Shown here: in pieces, positions 26,229 to 35,547 of the stretch
Layout of the letters: each line of letters opens with the position of its first letter
Numbering within the stretch: the first letter of the stretch is position 1
Assembly: GCA_947498355.1 (NCBI GenBank)
Contig: CANMKA010000002.1
Span: 124,001 to 188,000 of the forward strand
DNA length: 64,000 bases
Direction: 5' to 3'
DNA from: an uncultured Paraglaciecola sp.
GTDB taxonomy: Bacteria; Pseudomonadota; Gammaproteobacteria; Enterobacterales; Alteromonadaceae
The notes under the pieces: generated by a model
What the model was told of the DNA's origin: nothing
Database searches by the model: none
The model's input: only the letters and a program-made list of their open reading frames with translations
Program-made: the position numbers and the translations under genes

Positions 26229-28163
26229 TTAAACCTTGAGATAGGTATAGCCTTTTAGGCAGTCTTCATAAAAATCGGTCCATTTCACCCCTTCTCGCGG
26301 TTGCATTTGGCCTTTGGCGACGTGTTTGTCTATGGCTTTTTTGACATCATAGGCCATAGACTTGGGGTGATATTGCATGATGGATAGCACGTCTTCTACC
26401 GATGAGCCATGAACCACTTCTTCTATATAGAAGTCTTTTGGATCATCGTCATGGCTGAAAATATGCACCTCGTTTAAACGTCCAAATAGGTTATGCATAT
26501 CTCCCATTACATCCTGGTAAGCGCCAGTTAAAAATAGCCCCAGAAAGTAATCGTCTTGCTCGGTAATAGAGTGCATCGGGATGACATTTGATAAGCCATT
26601 TTCACTGATAAATTGGTCAAGTTTACCGTCACTATCGCAGGTAATATCAACCAAGGAGCAGTTAACCGTAGGCGCTTCATTCATGCGAGTGAGTGGCACA
26701 ACGGGCAAGACTTGATCAATTGCCCAAGTATCAGCGGCAGACTGAAATACAGAGAAATTACATAAATACTGCGATGACAGGGTAAATTCTAGTTCGTCAC
26801 TTTCGTCGGCCGCAAAGTCTTGATCTTGGCTGCGTCGTTGCACGACCTCCATAATTTGCCAATACAATGTCTCGATTTTAGCCAGCTCTTCTAAGGAGAT
26901 AACCCTCAATTTGAAGGCGTCTAAGGCTTGTTCTTTATATTGGCTCGCATCGTGGAAGATTTCTTGGATGTTGTGATGTTGGTTAACCATTTCAGATAAG
27001 TCGCGGATATTGGTAACCAGTATATGTTCGCCACTTTTTGCATGGGTTGGTACACCTGAACCATGTGATTTGATTTCGCCGACTACTTGGGTAACCACGC
27101 AGCTATGATGGGCCGTCATAGCCCTGCCGCTTTCACTTACAATAATAGGATGGGGAACTTGCTCCAAATCGCAGACCTGCTGCATGCCGTACACAATATC
27201 GTCGACGTATTCTTGCATCGAATAGTTACGTGATGAGTCGTTGGTCGATTTTGTGCCGTCGTAGTCAATGCCTAGACCCCCACCAACGTCAACATATTCC
27301 AGAGCAAAGCCCATTTTGTGCAATTCGGCGTAAATCATCGCACCTTCGTTAATCGACTCTTTTACTGAGCGAATATCGGTAAGTTGGCTACCAATATGAA
27401 AGTGTAAAAGCTTAAAGCTATCGGCAAACCCATGTTCTTCTAAGTAACGTGCGGCATTAATGATTTCACTTATGGTTAAGCCGAATTTAGCACGCTCACC
27501 GCCAGAACTTTCCCATTTTCCTCGGCCCTTTACTGTCATTTTAGAGCGCACCCCAATGAGCGGGCGAATATCTAATTCCTTAGCAATTTTTACCAGCAGG
27601 GTAAGCTCAGAGAATTTTTCAATAACCACAAGGGTTTTGCGTCCAAGTTTTAAATTGAGTAGGGCTAGGCGCATAAACTCTTGGTCTTTGTAGCCATTTA
27701 GTATGGTTAGTGAATCGAGATTGGTATTCATGGCCATAACGGCAAGCAACTCGGCCTTTGAGCCTGCTTCTAAGCCGTAATCAAAGCTAGCCCCCGCATC
27801 GACCACTTCTTCGACGACTTCACGCATTTGGTTGACTTTTATTGGGAATACGCCCATGTAACGGTTTTTATAGCCTGCAGCTTCAATCGTGCTGGCAAAC
27901 GTTTGATTTAAGCGTGCGACTTGGGAGCGTAAAATGTCGTGGAACCTCACGACTACGGGGAATTGTATGCCTTCTTGTTTGATCTCTTCGATAACCGCCT
28001 GCATATCAATGCGCATTTTTGTATTTGTAGGATCGGGGGTCGCGAATAGGTTGCCATTTTCACCGACTTCGAAATAACCATCACTCCAGCGCTTTACGCG
28101 ATATAAGTCTTCAGCGTCTTCAATGGTCCAATTTTTATCGTTACTTAAAGTGCGAGTTGGCAA
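26229..28163 (-). CDS. speA: Biosynthetic arginine decarboxylase
   Basis: This PLP enzyme converts arginine to agmatine, the first step of the arginine route to putrescine. The 644-residue protein matches the biosynthetic class: the lysine segment GVFPIKVNQMREVVEE, the glycine-rich loop DVGGGLGIDYDGT, and the late ESGRAMTAHHS. The start is TTG at 28163; an in-frame stop four codons upstream rules out a longer protein, and GAGA lies at the right distance. No speB (agmatinase) is adjacent. A divergent gene on the other side of a 181-bp gap encodes a GNAT/nitrilase fusion that might act on a product of this pathway. Confidence 0.95.
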   Translation of the reverse strand: MPTRTLSNDKNWTIEDAEDLYRVKRWSDGYFEVGENGNLFATPDPTNTKMRIDMQAVIEEIKQEGIQFPVVVRFHDILRSQVARLNQTFASTIEAAGYKNRYMGVFPIKVNQMREVVEEVVDAGASFDYGLEAGSKAELLAVMAMNTNLDSLTILNGYKDQEFMRLALLNLKLGRKTLVVIEKFSELTLLVKIAKELDIRPLIGVRSKMTVKGRGKWESSGGERAKFGLTISEIINAARYLEEHGFADSFKLLHFHIGSQLTDIRSVKESINEGAMIYAELHKMGFALEYVDVGGGLGIDYDGTKSTNDSSRNYSMQEYVDDIVYGMQQVCDLEQVPHPIIVSESGRAMTAHHSCVVTQVVGEIKSHGSGVPTHAKSGEHILVTNIRDLSEMVNQHHNIQEIFHDASQYKEQALDAFKLRVISLEELAKIETLYWQIMEVVQRRSQDQDFAADESDELEFTLSSQYLCNFSVFQSAADTWAIDQVLPVVPLTRMNEAPTVNCSLVDITCDSDGKLDQFISENGLSNVIPMHSITEQDDYFLGLFLTGAYQDVMGDMHNLFGRLNEVHIFSHDDDPKDFYIEEVVHGSSVEDVLSIMQYHPKSMAYDVKKAIDKHVAKGQMQPREGVKWTDFYEDCLKGYTYLKV

Positions 28164-28344
28164 GGGAATATCTCATGTTATTGGGTCGGAAATTGGCGGA
28201 TTATAGTCAACAAATTGCCTTGAAACTAGCGCAATTTTATACAATCAGAATGCTATCTATGATTTGATAAAAGATTGCAAATCAATTCAGAAAAAGTAAA
28301 GCTTTGCTCATCAAATATCTAGTCAATATAGAGGCTAAACTAGC

Positions 28345-29910
28345 ATGCAAGAAAGACCCTGTAACCCCGCTCCAAGCATAGATGAGCCCGAGCATATTTT
28401 TGAACTGCGTTATTTAACTATTCAAGATTACCCTGACGTGAAAGAGCTGATGGACGAGGTTTATGCACAAGTTGGTGGAGCTTGGCCATTAAAGAACTAT
28501 CAGTCTCAATTAAGTACGTTCCCAGAAGGGCAGCTTTGTATCGAGGATAAAGGCAAGGTGATTGGGGCAGCGTTCTCGGTCATAGTCGATTACGATAAGT
28601 TTGGTGATAAGCACACCTACGATGAAATTACCGGAGATGCTTATTTAACCACTCATGATCCAAAAGGGGATGTTTTGTATGGCGTAGACGTTTTTGTATC
28701 ACCGGAATACAGAGGATTGAGAGTTGGTAGAAGGCTATACGAAGCCAGAAAAGAGTTATGTAAAAATCTGAACCTAAAATCTATCATGGCAGGTGGGCGG
28801 ATCCCAAACTATGCAAACCATGCGGCGGCCATGACGCCTTATGAATATATCGAAGCAGTAAAAGGTAAAGACTTATACGACCCCATTCTGACTTTCCAAA
28901 TATCTAACGGTTTTGAAGTAAAACAAATCATAAAGGCTTATTTGCCCGAAGACGAAGCGTCCAAAGGGTATGCCACCTTGTTGCAGTGGCACAATATGTA
29001 TTATCAAGCCAAAGCGCCCAAACTATTTGGTGGGCATAGAAATACGGCCCGCATCGGCTGTATTCAATGGCAAATGCGTTATTTTGAAAATGTTGCAGAG
29101 CTTTTGCAGCAGGCTGAATATTTTGTTGATGCTTTATCCGACTATAAGTGTGACGTTGCTTTGTTCCCAGAGTTTTTTAACGCCCCGTTAATGGGAATTA
29201 AACCAGCGGATACCTCGATTGATGCCATTTGGAATTTGGCCACCTACAGCGAAGAGATTTTAACCGAGATGTCTCGTTTAGCTGTGTCATATAATATCAA
29301 TGTGATTTTAGGCTCTATGCCTGTGGTTGAAGACGAGCAGCTGTACAATATTAGTTACTTGTGTCACCGGGATGGTCAGATCGACAGCCAATACAAGCTT
29401 CACCCAACACCTCACGAAAAGAAAGATTGGATTATGCAAGGCGGTAATAAGCTACAGGCCTTTGATACAGACTTTGGAAAGATTGGTATTCTGATTTGTT
29501 ACGATGTTGAGTTTCCAGAGCTAGGCCGAATTTTGGCTGAGCAAGAAATTCAGGTGTTGTTCATCCCATTCTGGACAGATACCAAAAATGGATACTTGCG
29601 AGTCAGGCGTTGCGCGCAAGCCAGAGCCATAGAGAACGAATGTTATGTAGCAATTGCTGGTAGTGTGGGTAATCTGCCTAAGGTAGATAACGTAGATATT
29701 CAGTACGGGCAAACTGCTGTATTTTCTCCGTCGGATTTTGCTTTCCCTCACGACGCTATCGTTTCTGAGACCACACCAAATACCGAGATGACCTTAATTG
29801 TTGACTTAGATTTCGATAAGTTAACAGAGTTGCGAAACGAAGGTTCGGTACGAAATTACCTAGACAGACGGCGAGATTTATATCGCGTAGAGTGGATTGG
29901 AGAATCTTGA
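28345..29910 (+). CDS. GNAT acetyltransferase fused to carbon-nitrogen hydrolase
   Basis: The 521-residue protein joins two enzymes. The N-terminal part (about 20-220) is a GNAT domain with the acetyl-CoA loop SPEYRGLRVGRRLYEARKE. The C-terminal part (about 230-510) is a nitrilase-superfamily amidase with Glu in FPEFF, Lys in YKLHPTPHE and the nucleophile Cys in ILICYDVEFPE. It is cytoplasmic. Such fusions occur widely, but their substrate is not established to my knowledge. Being divergent from speA suggests an acylated or carbamoylated polyamine-type amide as substrate; that is inference only. The ATG start has no strong ribosome site. Confidence 0.88.
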   Translation: MQERPCNPAPSIDEPEHIFELRYLTIQDYPDVKELMDEVYAQVGGAWPLKNYQSQLSTFPEGQLCIEDKGKVIGAAFSVIVDYDKFGDKHTYDEITGDAYLTTHDPKGDVLYGVDVFVSPEYRGLRVGRRLYEARKELCKNLNLKSIMAGGRIPNYANHAAAMTPYEYIEAVKGKDLYDPILTFQISNGFEVKQIIKAYLPEDEASKGYATLLQWHNMYYQAKAPKLFGGHRNTARIGCIQWQMRYFENVAELLQQAEYFVDALSDYKCDVALFPEFFNAPLMGIKPADTSIDAIWNLATYSEEILTEMSRLAVSYNINVILGSMPVVEDEQLYNISYLCHRDGQIDSQYKLHPTPHEKKDWIMQGGNKLQAFDTDFGKIGILICYDVEFPELGRILAEQEIQVLFIPFWTDTKNGYLRVRRCAQARAIENECYVAIAGSVGNLPKVDNVDIQYGQTAVFSPSDFAFPHDAIVSETTPNTEMTLIVDLDFDKLTELRNEGSVRNYLDRRRDLYRVEWIGES

Positions 29911-30068
29911 TCAAAAAGTAAGGGTATATATTTAAAAAGGATTTTAATGACAGTGGGTGTTCACTATTAGTCATTTATTGACTCTGCATTTTCACCCGTT
30001 GTCATCAAGATGTTTCACACTAATTGAACAGTAACTACAGGTTATATTGTTCGATCACGAAGACCGAG

Positions 30069-30284
30069 CTAACCATTTTGATATTGGAATACCTCTTCTA
30101 TTGAATGGCCGAATACGGTCGCAATTTTAAAGGCAACCTCTAAAGTTGGTGAGTGCTTGCTTTTTTCAATGGCAATTATGGTTTGTCTGGTCACTCCGAT
30201 TAGTTCAGCCAACTCTTGTTGGGTCATCTCCTCGGCAAAAAATCGCAGTTCTCTTATATTGTTTTTAATGGGTACGGTATTCAC
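30069..30284 (-). CDS. Small XRE-family transcriptional regulator
   Basis: The 71-residue protein is one Cro/CI helix-turn-helix: EMTQQELAELIGVTRQTIIAIEKSKHSP at about 18-45, then the closing helix ATVFGHSIEEVFQYQ. It resembles the YozG-type stand-alone regulators that often sit beside a small membrane protein gene, but no such gene is seen here. The start is GTG with AAGAGAT upstream. Targets are unknown. Confidence 0.85.
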   Translation of the reverse strand: MNTVPIKNNIRELRFFAEEMTQQELAELIGVTRQTIIAIEKSKHSPTLEVAFKIATVFGHSIEEVFQYQNG

Positions 30285-30638
30285 ATTTATCTCTTTCTTA
30301 ATCGAAGCTACTAGCGTCGTGGTAACGCCACACTAATAATATCTAAGCCGGACTGGGTAAGCTGCGCCTTTCCTAAAAATCATAGGGTATGTTTTAAGTC
30401 TGTCATTCGTGCTGAGTTAACATAGTTTGGCTACCGAGAAATGTTCAACATCAAGAGATATTTTAAATCTTGGCTAAATGAAACATTATACCTAGCCTGT
30501 AACTAAACTTTTTGTGCGCGCCTTAATGTTAATAAATACTATTGGCTGATATTTTTAAGTATGAATTATTTTACATTAAGTATGATGGGAATAACACTAG
30601 GTAAGATTTACTTGATTTTATGTGAATATTTTTAGGTA
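30285..30638. other. 354-bp gap, nothing recognised
   Basis: The gap holds the promoter side of the XRE gene and the 3' side of the deaminase gene. I see no gene, clear hairpin with a T-run, or repeat. Confidence 0.4.
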
Positions 30639-31076
30639 TTATTCGCCTATATCTTCATTCCAAAGTTCTGGTTTATTGGTAATGAAGTCATTCATCAAAT
30701 CAATGCATTCTTGATTTTGTAAGATAGATAGCTCTATGCCTTTACTTTCTAAAAGGCTTTCTTCACCACAAAAGGTCGTATTTTCACCTATGACTACCTT
30801 TGGAATACCATACAAAATAATGGCGCCTGAACACATAGAGCAGGGTGACAAAGTGGTATACAAAATAGATTCTTGGTAGGTTTTTGCGGTTTGACGACCG
30901 GCATTTTCAAATGCATCCATCTCACCATGTAAGATTGGGCTGCCACTTTGAACACGACGATTATGGCCTCTACCAATTATCTTACCATTGTGGACTATGA
31001 CTGAACCAATAGGAATTCCGCCTTCTTGTAAGCCTAATTTGGCTTCATCAATGGCTGCTTGCATAAATTTATCCAT
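30639..31076 (-). CDS. Fungal-type (Fcy1-like) cytosine/nucleoside deaminase
   Basis: This is a zinc-dependent deaminase. The motifs HGEMDAFENAGR and TTLSPCSMCSGAIILYGIPK supply the zinc ligands (His, Cys, Cys) and the catalytic Glu. The whole chain, including the C-terminal NKPELWNEDIGE, resembles yeast cytosine deaminase (Fcy1) more than bacterial TadA or the large CodA enzyme. It probably converts cytosine to uracil, in the cytosol, as part of pyrimidine salvage. I chose the ATG at 31076 (145 residues) because AAGGAATTC precedes it; 13 more codons are open upstream. A perfect palindrome lies 64 bp upstream. The substrate is inferred from similarity recalled from memory. Confidence 0.82.
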   Translation of the reverse strand: MDKFMQAAIDEAKLGLQEGGIPIGSVIVHNGKIIGRGHNRRVQSGSPILHGEMDAFENAGRQTAKTYQESILYTTLSPCSMCSGAIILYGIPKVVIGENTTFCGEESLLESKGIELSILQNQECIDLMNDFITNKPELWNEDIGE

Positions 31077-31139
31077 CTGAATTCCTTGTTGATACCAATA
31101 ACGGTAAGTTAGCACCCATAAACAAAAAAGTGAACAATA

Positions 31140-31168
31140 AGATATTAAAATTACTAATTTTAATATCT
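31140..31168. promoter_or_regulatory. 29-bp perfect palindrome upstream of the deaminase gene
   Basis: AGATATTAAAATTA (31140-31153), one central C, and TAATTTTAATATCT (31155-31168) form a perfect 14+14 inverted repeat in the 342-bp gap between the deaminase gene and the GGDEF gene, both on the minus strand. There is no flanking T-run beyond the arms themselves, so an operator is at least as likely as a terminator. The rest of the gap shows nothing. Confidence 0.5.
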
Positions 31169-31418
31169 AGTGTGTACTTACTATCCATTTATGGCTTGTT
31201 TTTGTTTTTTGACTGAGTGTTAGGATCTAAAATAGCTTATCTTTCAGGGAGCTCTTTGAGTCTCACCGGCGTCTCAATGTGTGATATTTAGCGTGATGGG
31301 CATTCGCGTAAAATAACTGGGTGTGGTGAAGGAGCCAAAGTTGCTAAATAGTGTTTTAAAGCGTGTCAACTGTGCCCCCAGTAACTGACAAAACGTATAG
31401 AGTTAATTACGAGAATGA

Positions 31419-32699
31419 TTATTCATCGTAAATAATGCAGCGGTTGCGGCCAAGCTCTTTTGCTTTGTAGACGGCTTTGTCGGCTTTTTGAAATGCGAGG
31501 TCAAAGTCTGGTGGATTACCTAATTTACTCACCCCCAAGCTGGCTGTGACAAAACCTTGCTGGCCATTACAATAGGTTGCTGATTGAATAGCGTTCCTCA
31601 CTTTTTCCGAAAACGTGACCATAGTCTGGTCGTTCATGCAGTGAAACAGCACAACAAATTCTTCTCCGCCCCAGCGTGCGAGTATGTCGTATGAGCGCAT
31701 GCAGCTAGTGATTACTTTGGCAACATCTTGCAAAACACTATCACCCACCATGTGTCCATGCTCATCGTTAATAATTTTGAAGTGGTCCAGATCAAGTACC
31801 ATTAAGGAATATTGTTGAAGAAGCCCCTTGTCTTCAAGGCTAGATACAATTTGTGAGAGTCCTTCGCGGTTTAACACTCGGGTTAACTTATCCGTTTCGG
31901 CCTTTTCTTTATATTGGGCGCTTTGTTCTGTCATGTTAGACAGCATTTTGCTGTACTTGGCGGAATTATTGCGTAAATGAATAAACTTAAATGCCATTTC
32001 GCCTAGTAATAAAATTGTCCAAAATAAGATGATGCCAAAGTACAGCGACTCCTTTTGGATATAAACCCCAACGGCATTTAAAGAATAAAGTTTGTATTCG
32101 TGTTTGCCCAGTGGCGCAGGGTGGGGTAAATCTATACCGATTGATATTGCCTTAGATACATCGGGTGTAATTTCACTTGGAGGGACATTGAATTCAGCTA
32201 TCCACCAATCGGCCACTCTAAATTCATCAAAGTAGATATGAGTGGACATATCAAAGAATTGAGGTTTACGTAAAACTGCGTTGAACTTTCCACCCTCTAG
32301 CTGGCTAACCTTGGTTTCGTGATCGTATTTATTTCGGACAAAAATTCTTAAATAGTTTGCAGTCCCCTTGTAGTCTAAGTCTATCTCGAGGTGGCTGTAA
32401 CCCGACAAGTCGACAGGTTGAAGGGGGCGATTCGAAAATATTAAACTCAGGCTACAAAACGTATATAAAACACCATCTCGGTATTCACATACCCAGTGAT
32501 GCTTTTTTTCATTTATCCAAGAAAAAGTAGAACTGCCACCAGCAACACTATCTGCAGTAGACTCGAGGAAAGTTGTCGGCTTAGGGTGTAGCTGTAGTTT
32601 CTTTTTAGGCAGGTGATCATAAAAGATCACTAGAATGATAGTTATGATGAAGGCTAGTAGTTTGAACTTGCTAAATAGCGTCAAGGTAAACTTGTTCAT
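31419..32699 (-). CDS. Membrane GGDEF diguanylate cyclase
   Basis: This is a second cyclic di-GMP synthase. The 426-residue protein has an N-terminal helix (about 10-28), an extracytoplasmic segment of about 180 residues, a second helix around 220-240, a coiled coil and a C-terminal GGDEF domain. The active site RWGGEEFVVLF is intact, and an I-site RSYD lies five residues before it. The external domain contains beta-rich stretches (HLEIDLDYKGTANYLRIFV) and may bind carbohydrate, like a jelly-roll, but I cannot name it. It stands between the deaminase gene and the GMC oxidoreductase gene on the same strand and probably has its own promoter in the 145-bp gap. Confidence 0.87.
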   Translation of the reverse strand: MNKFTLTLFSKFKLLAFIITIILVIFYDHLPKKKLQLHPKPTTFLESTADSVAGGSSTFSWINEKKHHWVCEYRDGVLYTFCSLSLIFSNRPLQPVDLSGYSHLEIDLDYKGTANYLRIFVRNKYDHETKVSQLEGGKFNAVLRKPQFFDMSTHIYFDEFRVADWWIAEFNVPPSEITPDVSKAISIGIDLPHPAPLGKHEYKLYSLNAVGVYIQKESLYFGIILFWTILLLGEMAFKFIHLRNNSAKYSKMLSNMTEQSAQYKEKAETDKLTRVLNREGLSQIVSSLEDKGLLQQYSLMVLDLDHFKIINDEHGHMVGDSVLQDVAKVITSCMRSYDILARWGGEEFVVLFHCMNDQTMVTFSEKVRNAIQSATYCNGQQGFVTASLGVSKLGNPPDFDLAFQKADKAVYKAKELGRNRCIIYDE

Positions 32700-32844
32700 A
32701 TTTTTATTATGCTTATCTCACTTAGTTCTGCAAAACAGAGTCGCAGGCAGCCTTAGAATAAAGGTAATGCTTATCAAAGGCTCTCGGTCTAAATTATGTG
32801 TAAGGCACAGTAGAGGTGTTGCGTTACTACAATGCCTAAGTTTA

Positions 32845-34548
32845 TTAAATGATGCCTTTTTTAAATAAATCGACCGCATGGTGTGCTGCACGAGCGGTGA
32901 GGGCCATATAGGTTAACGATGGATTTTGACACCCACCTGATGGCATACATGAACCGTCGGTAATAAATAAATTGGGTATATCATGAGCTTGGCACCATTC
33001 ATTCAATACTGAAGTCTTTGGGTCTCGCCCCATTCTAGCTGAGCCCATTTCGTGAATTCGATTTCCTGGATTCGTTAAATTAATTTCGGCATCTGGGCCT
33101 CGATTAATATTAACTGCGCCTGCGGCTTTCAGCATATGGTAAGCATCATGCTGCGCAGCTTGCATCATTAGTTCTTCGTTTTTACCCATTTTACAATCTA
33201 TGTAAGCAATAGGTAGGCCCCACTTATCAGTCTTAGTAGGATGCAATGTCACTCTATTTTCGGGGTTAGGCAATACTTCACCAAAGGCATAGATACCGAC
33301 TTGCCATGCACCTGGTGTGCGGTTTGCCGCTTTAAAGTCTTTGCCTATGCCGGGTCTGTTACCTGACCAACCAACTCGTTTGCCTCCACCTTGAAAACCA
33401 AAACCACGTAGATAAGGTTGGTCTTGCTCAGTAATGTTAGCGTAGCGTGGAATATAAAGCCCTCCTGGTCTTCTGCCGTAATAGTAGTTTTTTTCAAAAC
33501 CTTCGAATTGCCCCGAAGCACTAGCGGCACTGACATGGTCCATAAGGTTACGGCCAACCTGATCTGAGTGATTGGCTAAGCCATTTGGAAAGGCTTTTGA
33601 CTTTGATTGTAAAAGAATCATAGCGGTAGCGATAGCCGACGCATTGAGAAAAACAATTCTTGCGGTATAAGTGGTTTTTTCTCGGGTATTCGCATCAATA
33701 ACCTGCACGCCTGTAACACGCTTAGTTGTATCGTCATAATCTAAAGCCTGCACGACTGCGTTATTTACAATAGTGCAGTTTCCTGTGCGCTTAGCTGCTG
33801 GGAGGGTGGCTGAGTTTGATGAAAAGTACGCACCAAAGCTGCATCCGCGGTTACAATGATTTCGGACTTGGCAAGGGCCTCTACCTAGAGACTTTTGTTC
33901 TTCGGTAGGGGCGGTTAAGTGTGCGATTCGAGAATGAATAGCTTTACGAGTGGGAAAAGCTGTTTCCATACGCGTTTTAAATGCTTCTTCGGCACAATTA
34001 AGGGCAAAAGGCGGCTGAAATACGCTATCGGGTAGTTGAGGGAGGTTCTCTTGGCTGCCAGCTATTCCCGCAAACTTTTCGACGTATTCGTACCATGGGG
34101 CTAGGTCGTGGTAGCGTATAGGCCAATCGGTGCCATGCCCGTCTTGCTTGTTTGCCTCAAAATCTTGAGGGCCTAAGCGATATGATTGCCTGCTCCAAAG
34201 TAGTGAACGGCCTCCTGTGTGATAGCCTCTCAGCCAGTCAAAAGGCCTGTCTTCTGGGGTGTCGTATGGATGGTCGCTGTCTTTTACCCAAAAGTGCTTA
34301 GTGCTGTTGCGCATCGCATAACTCACACCACTATATTGAATAGGGTAATGTTGCTTTATTTCGTCTTGCGGAATTTGATCAAGATTAGGTTTGTCCCATG
34401 GAGAGACAAAGTCGGCATAATCTTTACTTGGCTCGATATGCTTGCCTCGTTCTAAAACCAGTACTTTTAAGCCTAATTCTGAGAGTTCTTTGGCACTCCA
34501 GCCGCCGCTCATTCCGGAGCCTACTACTATGGCATCATAATGTGTCAT
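32845..34548 (-). CDS. GMC-family FAD oxidoreductase
   Basis: This flavoenzyme oxidises an alcohol or sugar. The 567-residue protein begins with the FAD dinucleotide fold VVGSGMSGGWSAKELSELG. A cysteine-rich loop follows (RGPCQVRNHCNRGCSFG, about 223-239) as in the large subunits of gluconate/2-keto-gluconate and sorbitol-type dehydrogenases. The C-terminal catalytic block is HEMGSARMGRD then GSCMPSGGCQNPSLTYMAL. Its partner is the Tat-exported small subunit encoded 43 bp upstream. The usual third subunit, a membrane cytochrome c, is not next to it. The substrate is unknown. Confidence 0.88.
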   Translation of the reverse strand: MTHYDAIVVGSGMSGGWSAKELSELGLKVLVLERGKHIEPSKDYADFVSPWDKPNLDQIPQDEIKQHYPIQYSGVSYAMRNSTKHFWVKDSDHPYDTPEDRPFDWLRGYHTGGRSLLWSRQSYRLGPQDFEANKQDGHGTDWPIRYHDLAPWYEYVEKFAGIAGSQENLPQLPDSVFQPPFALNCAEEAFKTRMETAFPTRKAIHSRIAHLTAPTEEQKSLGRGPCQVRNHCNRGCSFGAYFSSNSATLPAAKRTGNCTIVNNAVVQALDYDDTTKRVTGVQVIDANTREKTTYTARIVFLNASAIATAMILLQSKSKAFPNGLANHSDQVGRNLMDHVSAASASGQFEGFEKNYYYGRRPGGLYIPRYANITEQDQPYLRGFGFQGGGKRVGWSGNRPGIGKDFKAANRTPGAWQVGIYAFGEVLPNPENRVTLHPTKTDKWGLPIAYIDCKMGKNEELMMQAAQHDAYHMLKAAGAVNINRGPDAEINLTNPGNRIHEMGSARMGRDPKTSVLNEWCQAHDIPNLFITDGSCMPSGGCQNPSLTYMALTARAAHHAVDLFKKGII

Positions 34549-34591
34549 GTATAAACCTTAACTAAATTCTTCTTATATGCGTTGTGAGTAA

Positions 34592-35230
34592 TTATGCGGC
34601 CCAGGTGCGGCCTATTTTTTTAAATGGAACACAAGGCTCCCACCTTCCTGGTACTAGCTCATAACGTAGCTCTTGACTTGCCCCAACTTCAGACGAGTAA
34701 TAAAACCTAGCAATCAGTGATTTAATTGAGCGATAACTTGCAGCAACCGCTGTTTTATTGCTAAACGCCTGCTGGTCTAATTCACTTAAAGAAGCGGTTT
34801 GATCGTCTGGGGTAAGTGCTAAATAATTTTGTTTAGATATAGCGTCTAGTGCTTGTTGCACTCGTGCAAGGTCTTGTTTATGAGCGCTTTTTGATTCTGT
34901 GGCCGCCCATTCATTATATAAGCGATCCATAAAAAGAGGTACACCGACCGATAGTGCTCCGATGGTTTCGGTATCTGGAATGATTAAGTCAGCAAGAGAC
35001 GCAACTAACGCATATTCGTTGTCGCTGTAAAAACTCAAATGCAAACTTTTACTAGCTTTTTCATCTGTATTGCTACTAACTGCTTTCTCCAGATTATCAA
35101 CACAACTAGTGGTTACCACTGCCCCAACTGATGCAAGTAAGCCAACGAGTATATCTCGGCGTGAAATACCTGTTTGACTAGGAGATACCAATTCTCCTGT
35201 TTCGAATTGTTCTGATGATTTGTTTGGCAT
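34592..35230 (-). CDS. Gluconate 2-dehydrogenase subunit 3 family protein (Tat signal)
   Basis: The 212-residue protein is the small subunit that accompanies GMC-type dehydrogenases. It has a twin-arginine signal ISRRDILVGLLASVGAVVTT, so it is exported folded and probably carries the GMC subunit with it, since that one lacks its own signal. The conserved core LADLIIPDTETIGALSVGVPLFMD is typical of the family. AGAGG precedes the ATG. The pair reads as an operon, this gene first. The protein is thought to be a chaperone or docking subunit. Confidence 0.85.
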   Translation of the reverse strand: MPNKSSEQFETGELVSPSQTGISRRDILVGLLASVGAVVTTSCVDNLEKAVSSNTDEKASKSLHLSFYSDNEYALVASLADLIIPDTETIGALSVGVPLFMDRLYNEWAATESKSAHKQDLARVQQALDAISKQNYLALTPDDQTASLSELDQQAFSNKTAVAASYRSIKSLIARFYYSSEVGASQELRYELVPGRWEPCVPFKKIGRTWAA

Positions 35231-35547
35231 AGTAAACCTCTGTTTTTTTGGGGTACTCAGTGACTTGGGGACGAAAACTCACTGTGGGTTCAATACTACA
35301 CGATTTATCTATTTGTAAAAAATTTTAATACTTTTTCGCAACATTTAGTTAACTTGGTGTTTTGGTTTGAATTGAATTCTCAAAAGCGTTTATAGCTATA
35401 GTCCTGAGTACAATTAATTTTCAGTGACCCATTCGAGTCTATTCAGTTGTTAATTTAATTCTTTAAATTTATTGGTGTAACCTTTGATAAAGCTGCTTGG
35501 GGCCTTCCTACACTGGGTATTGCTGGCCCCGAACTTGATGTTGCTTA
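35231..35547. other. 317-bp gap, nothing recognised
   Basis: This stretch holds the promoter region of the dehydrogenase operon. No gene, repeat or clear terminator was seen. Confidence 0.4.
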
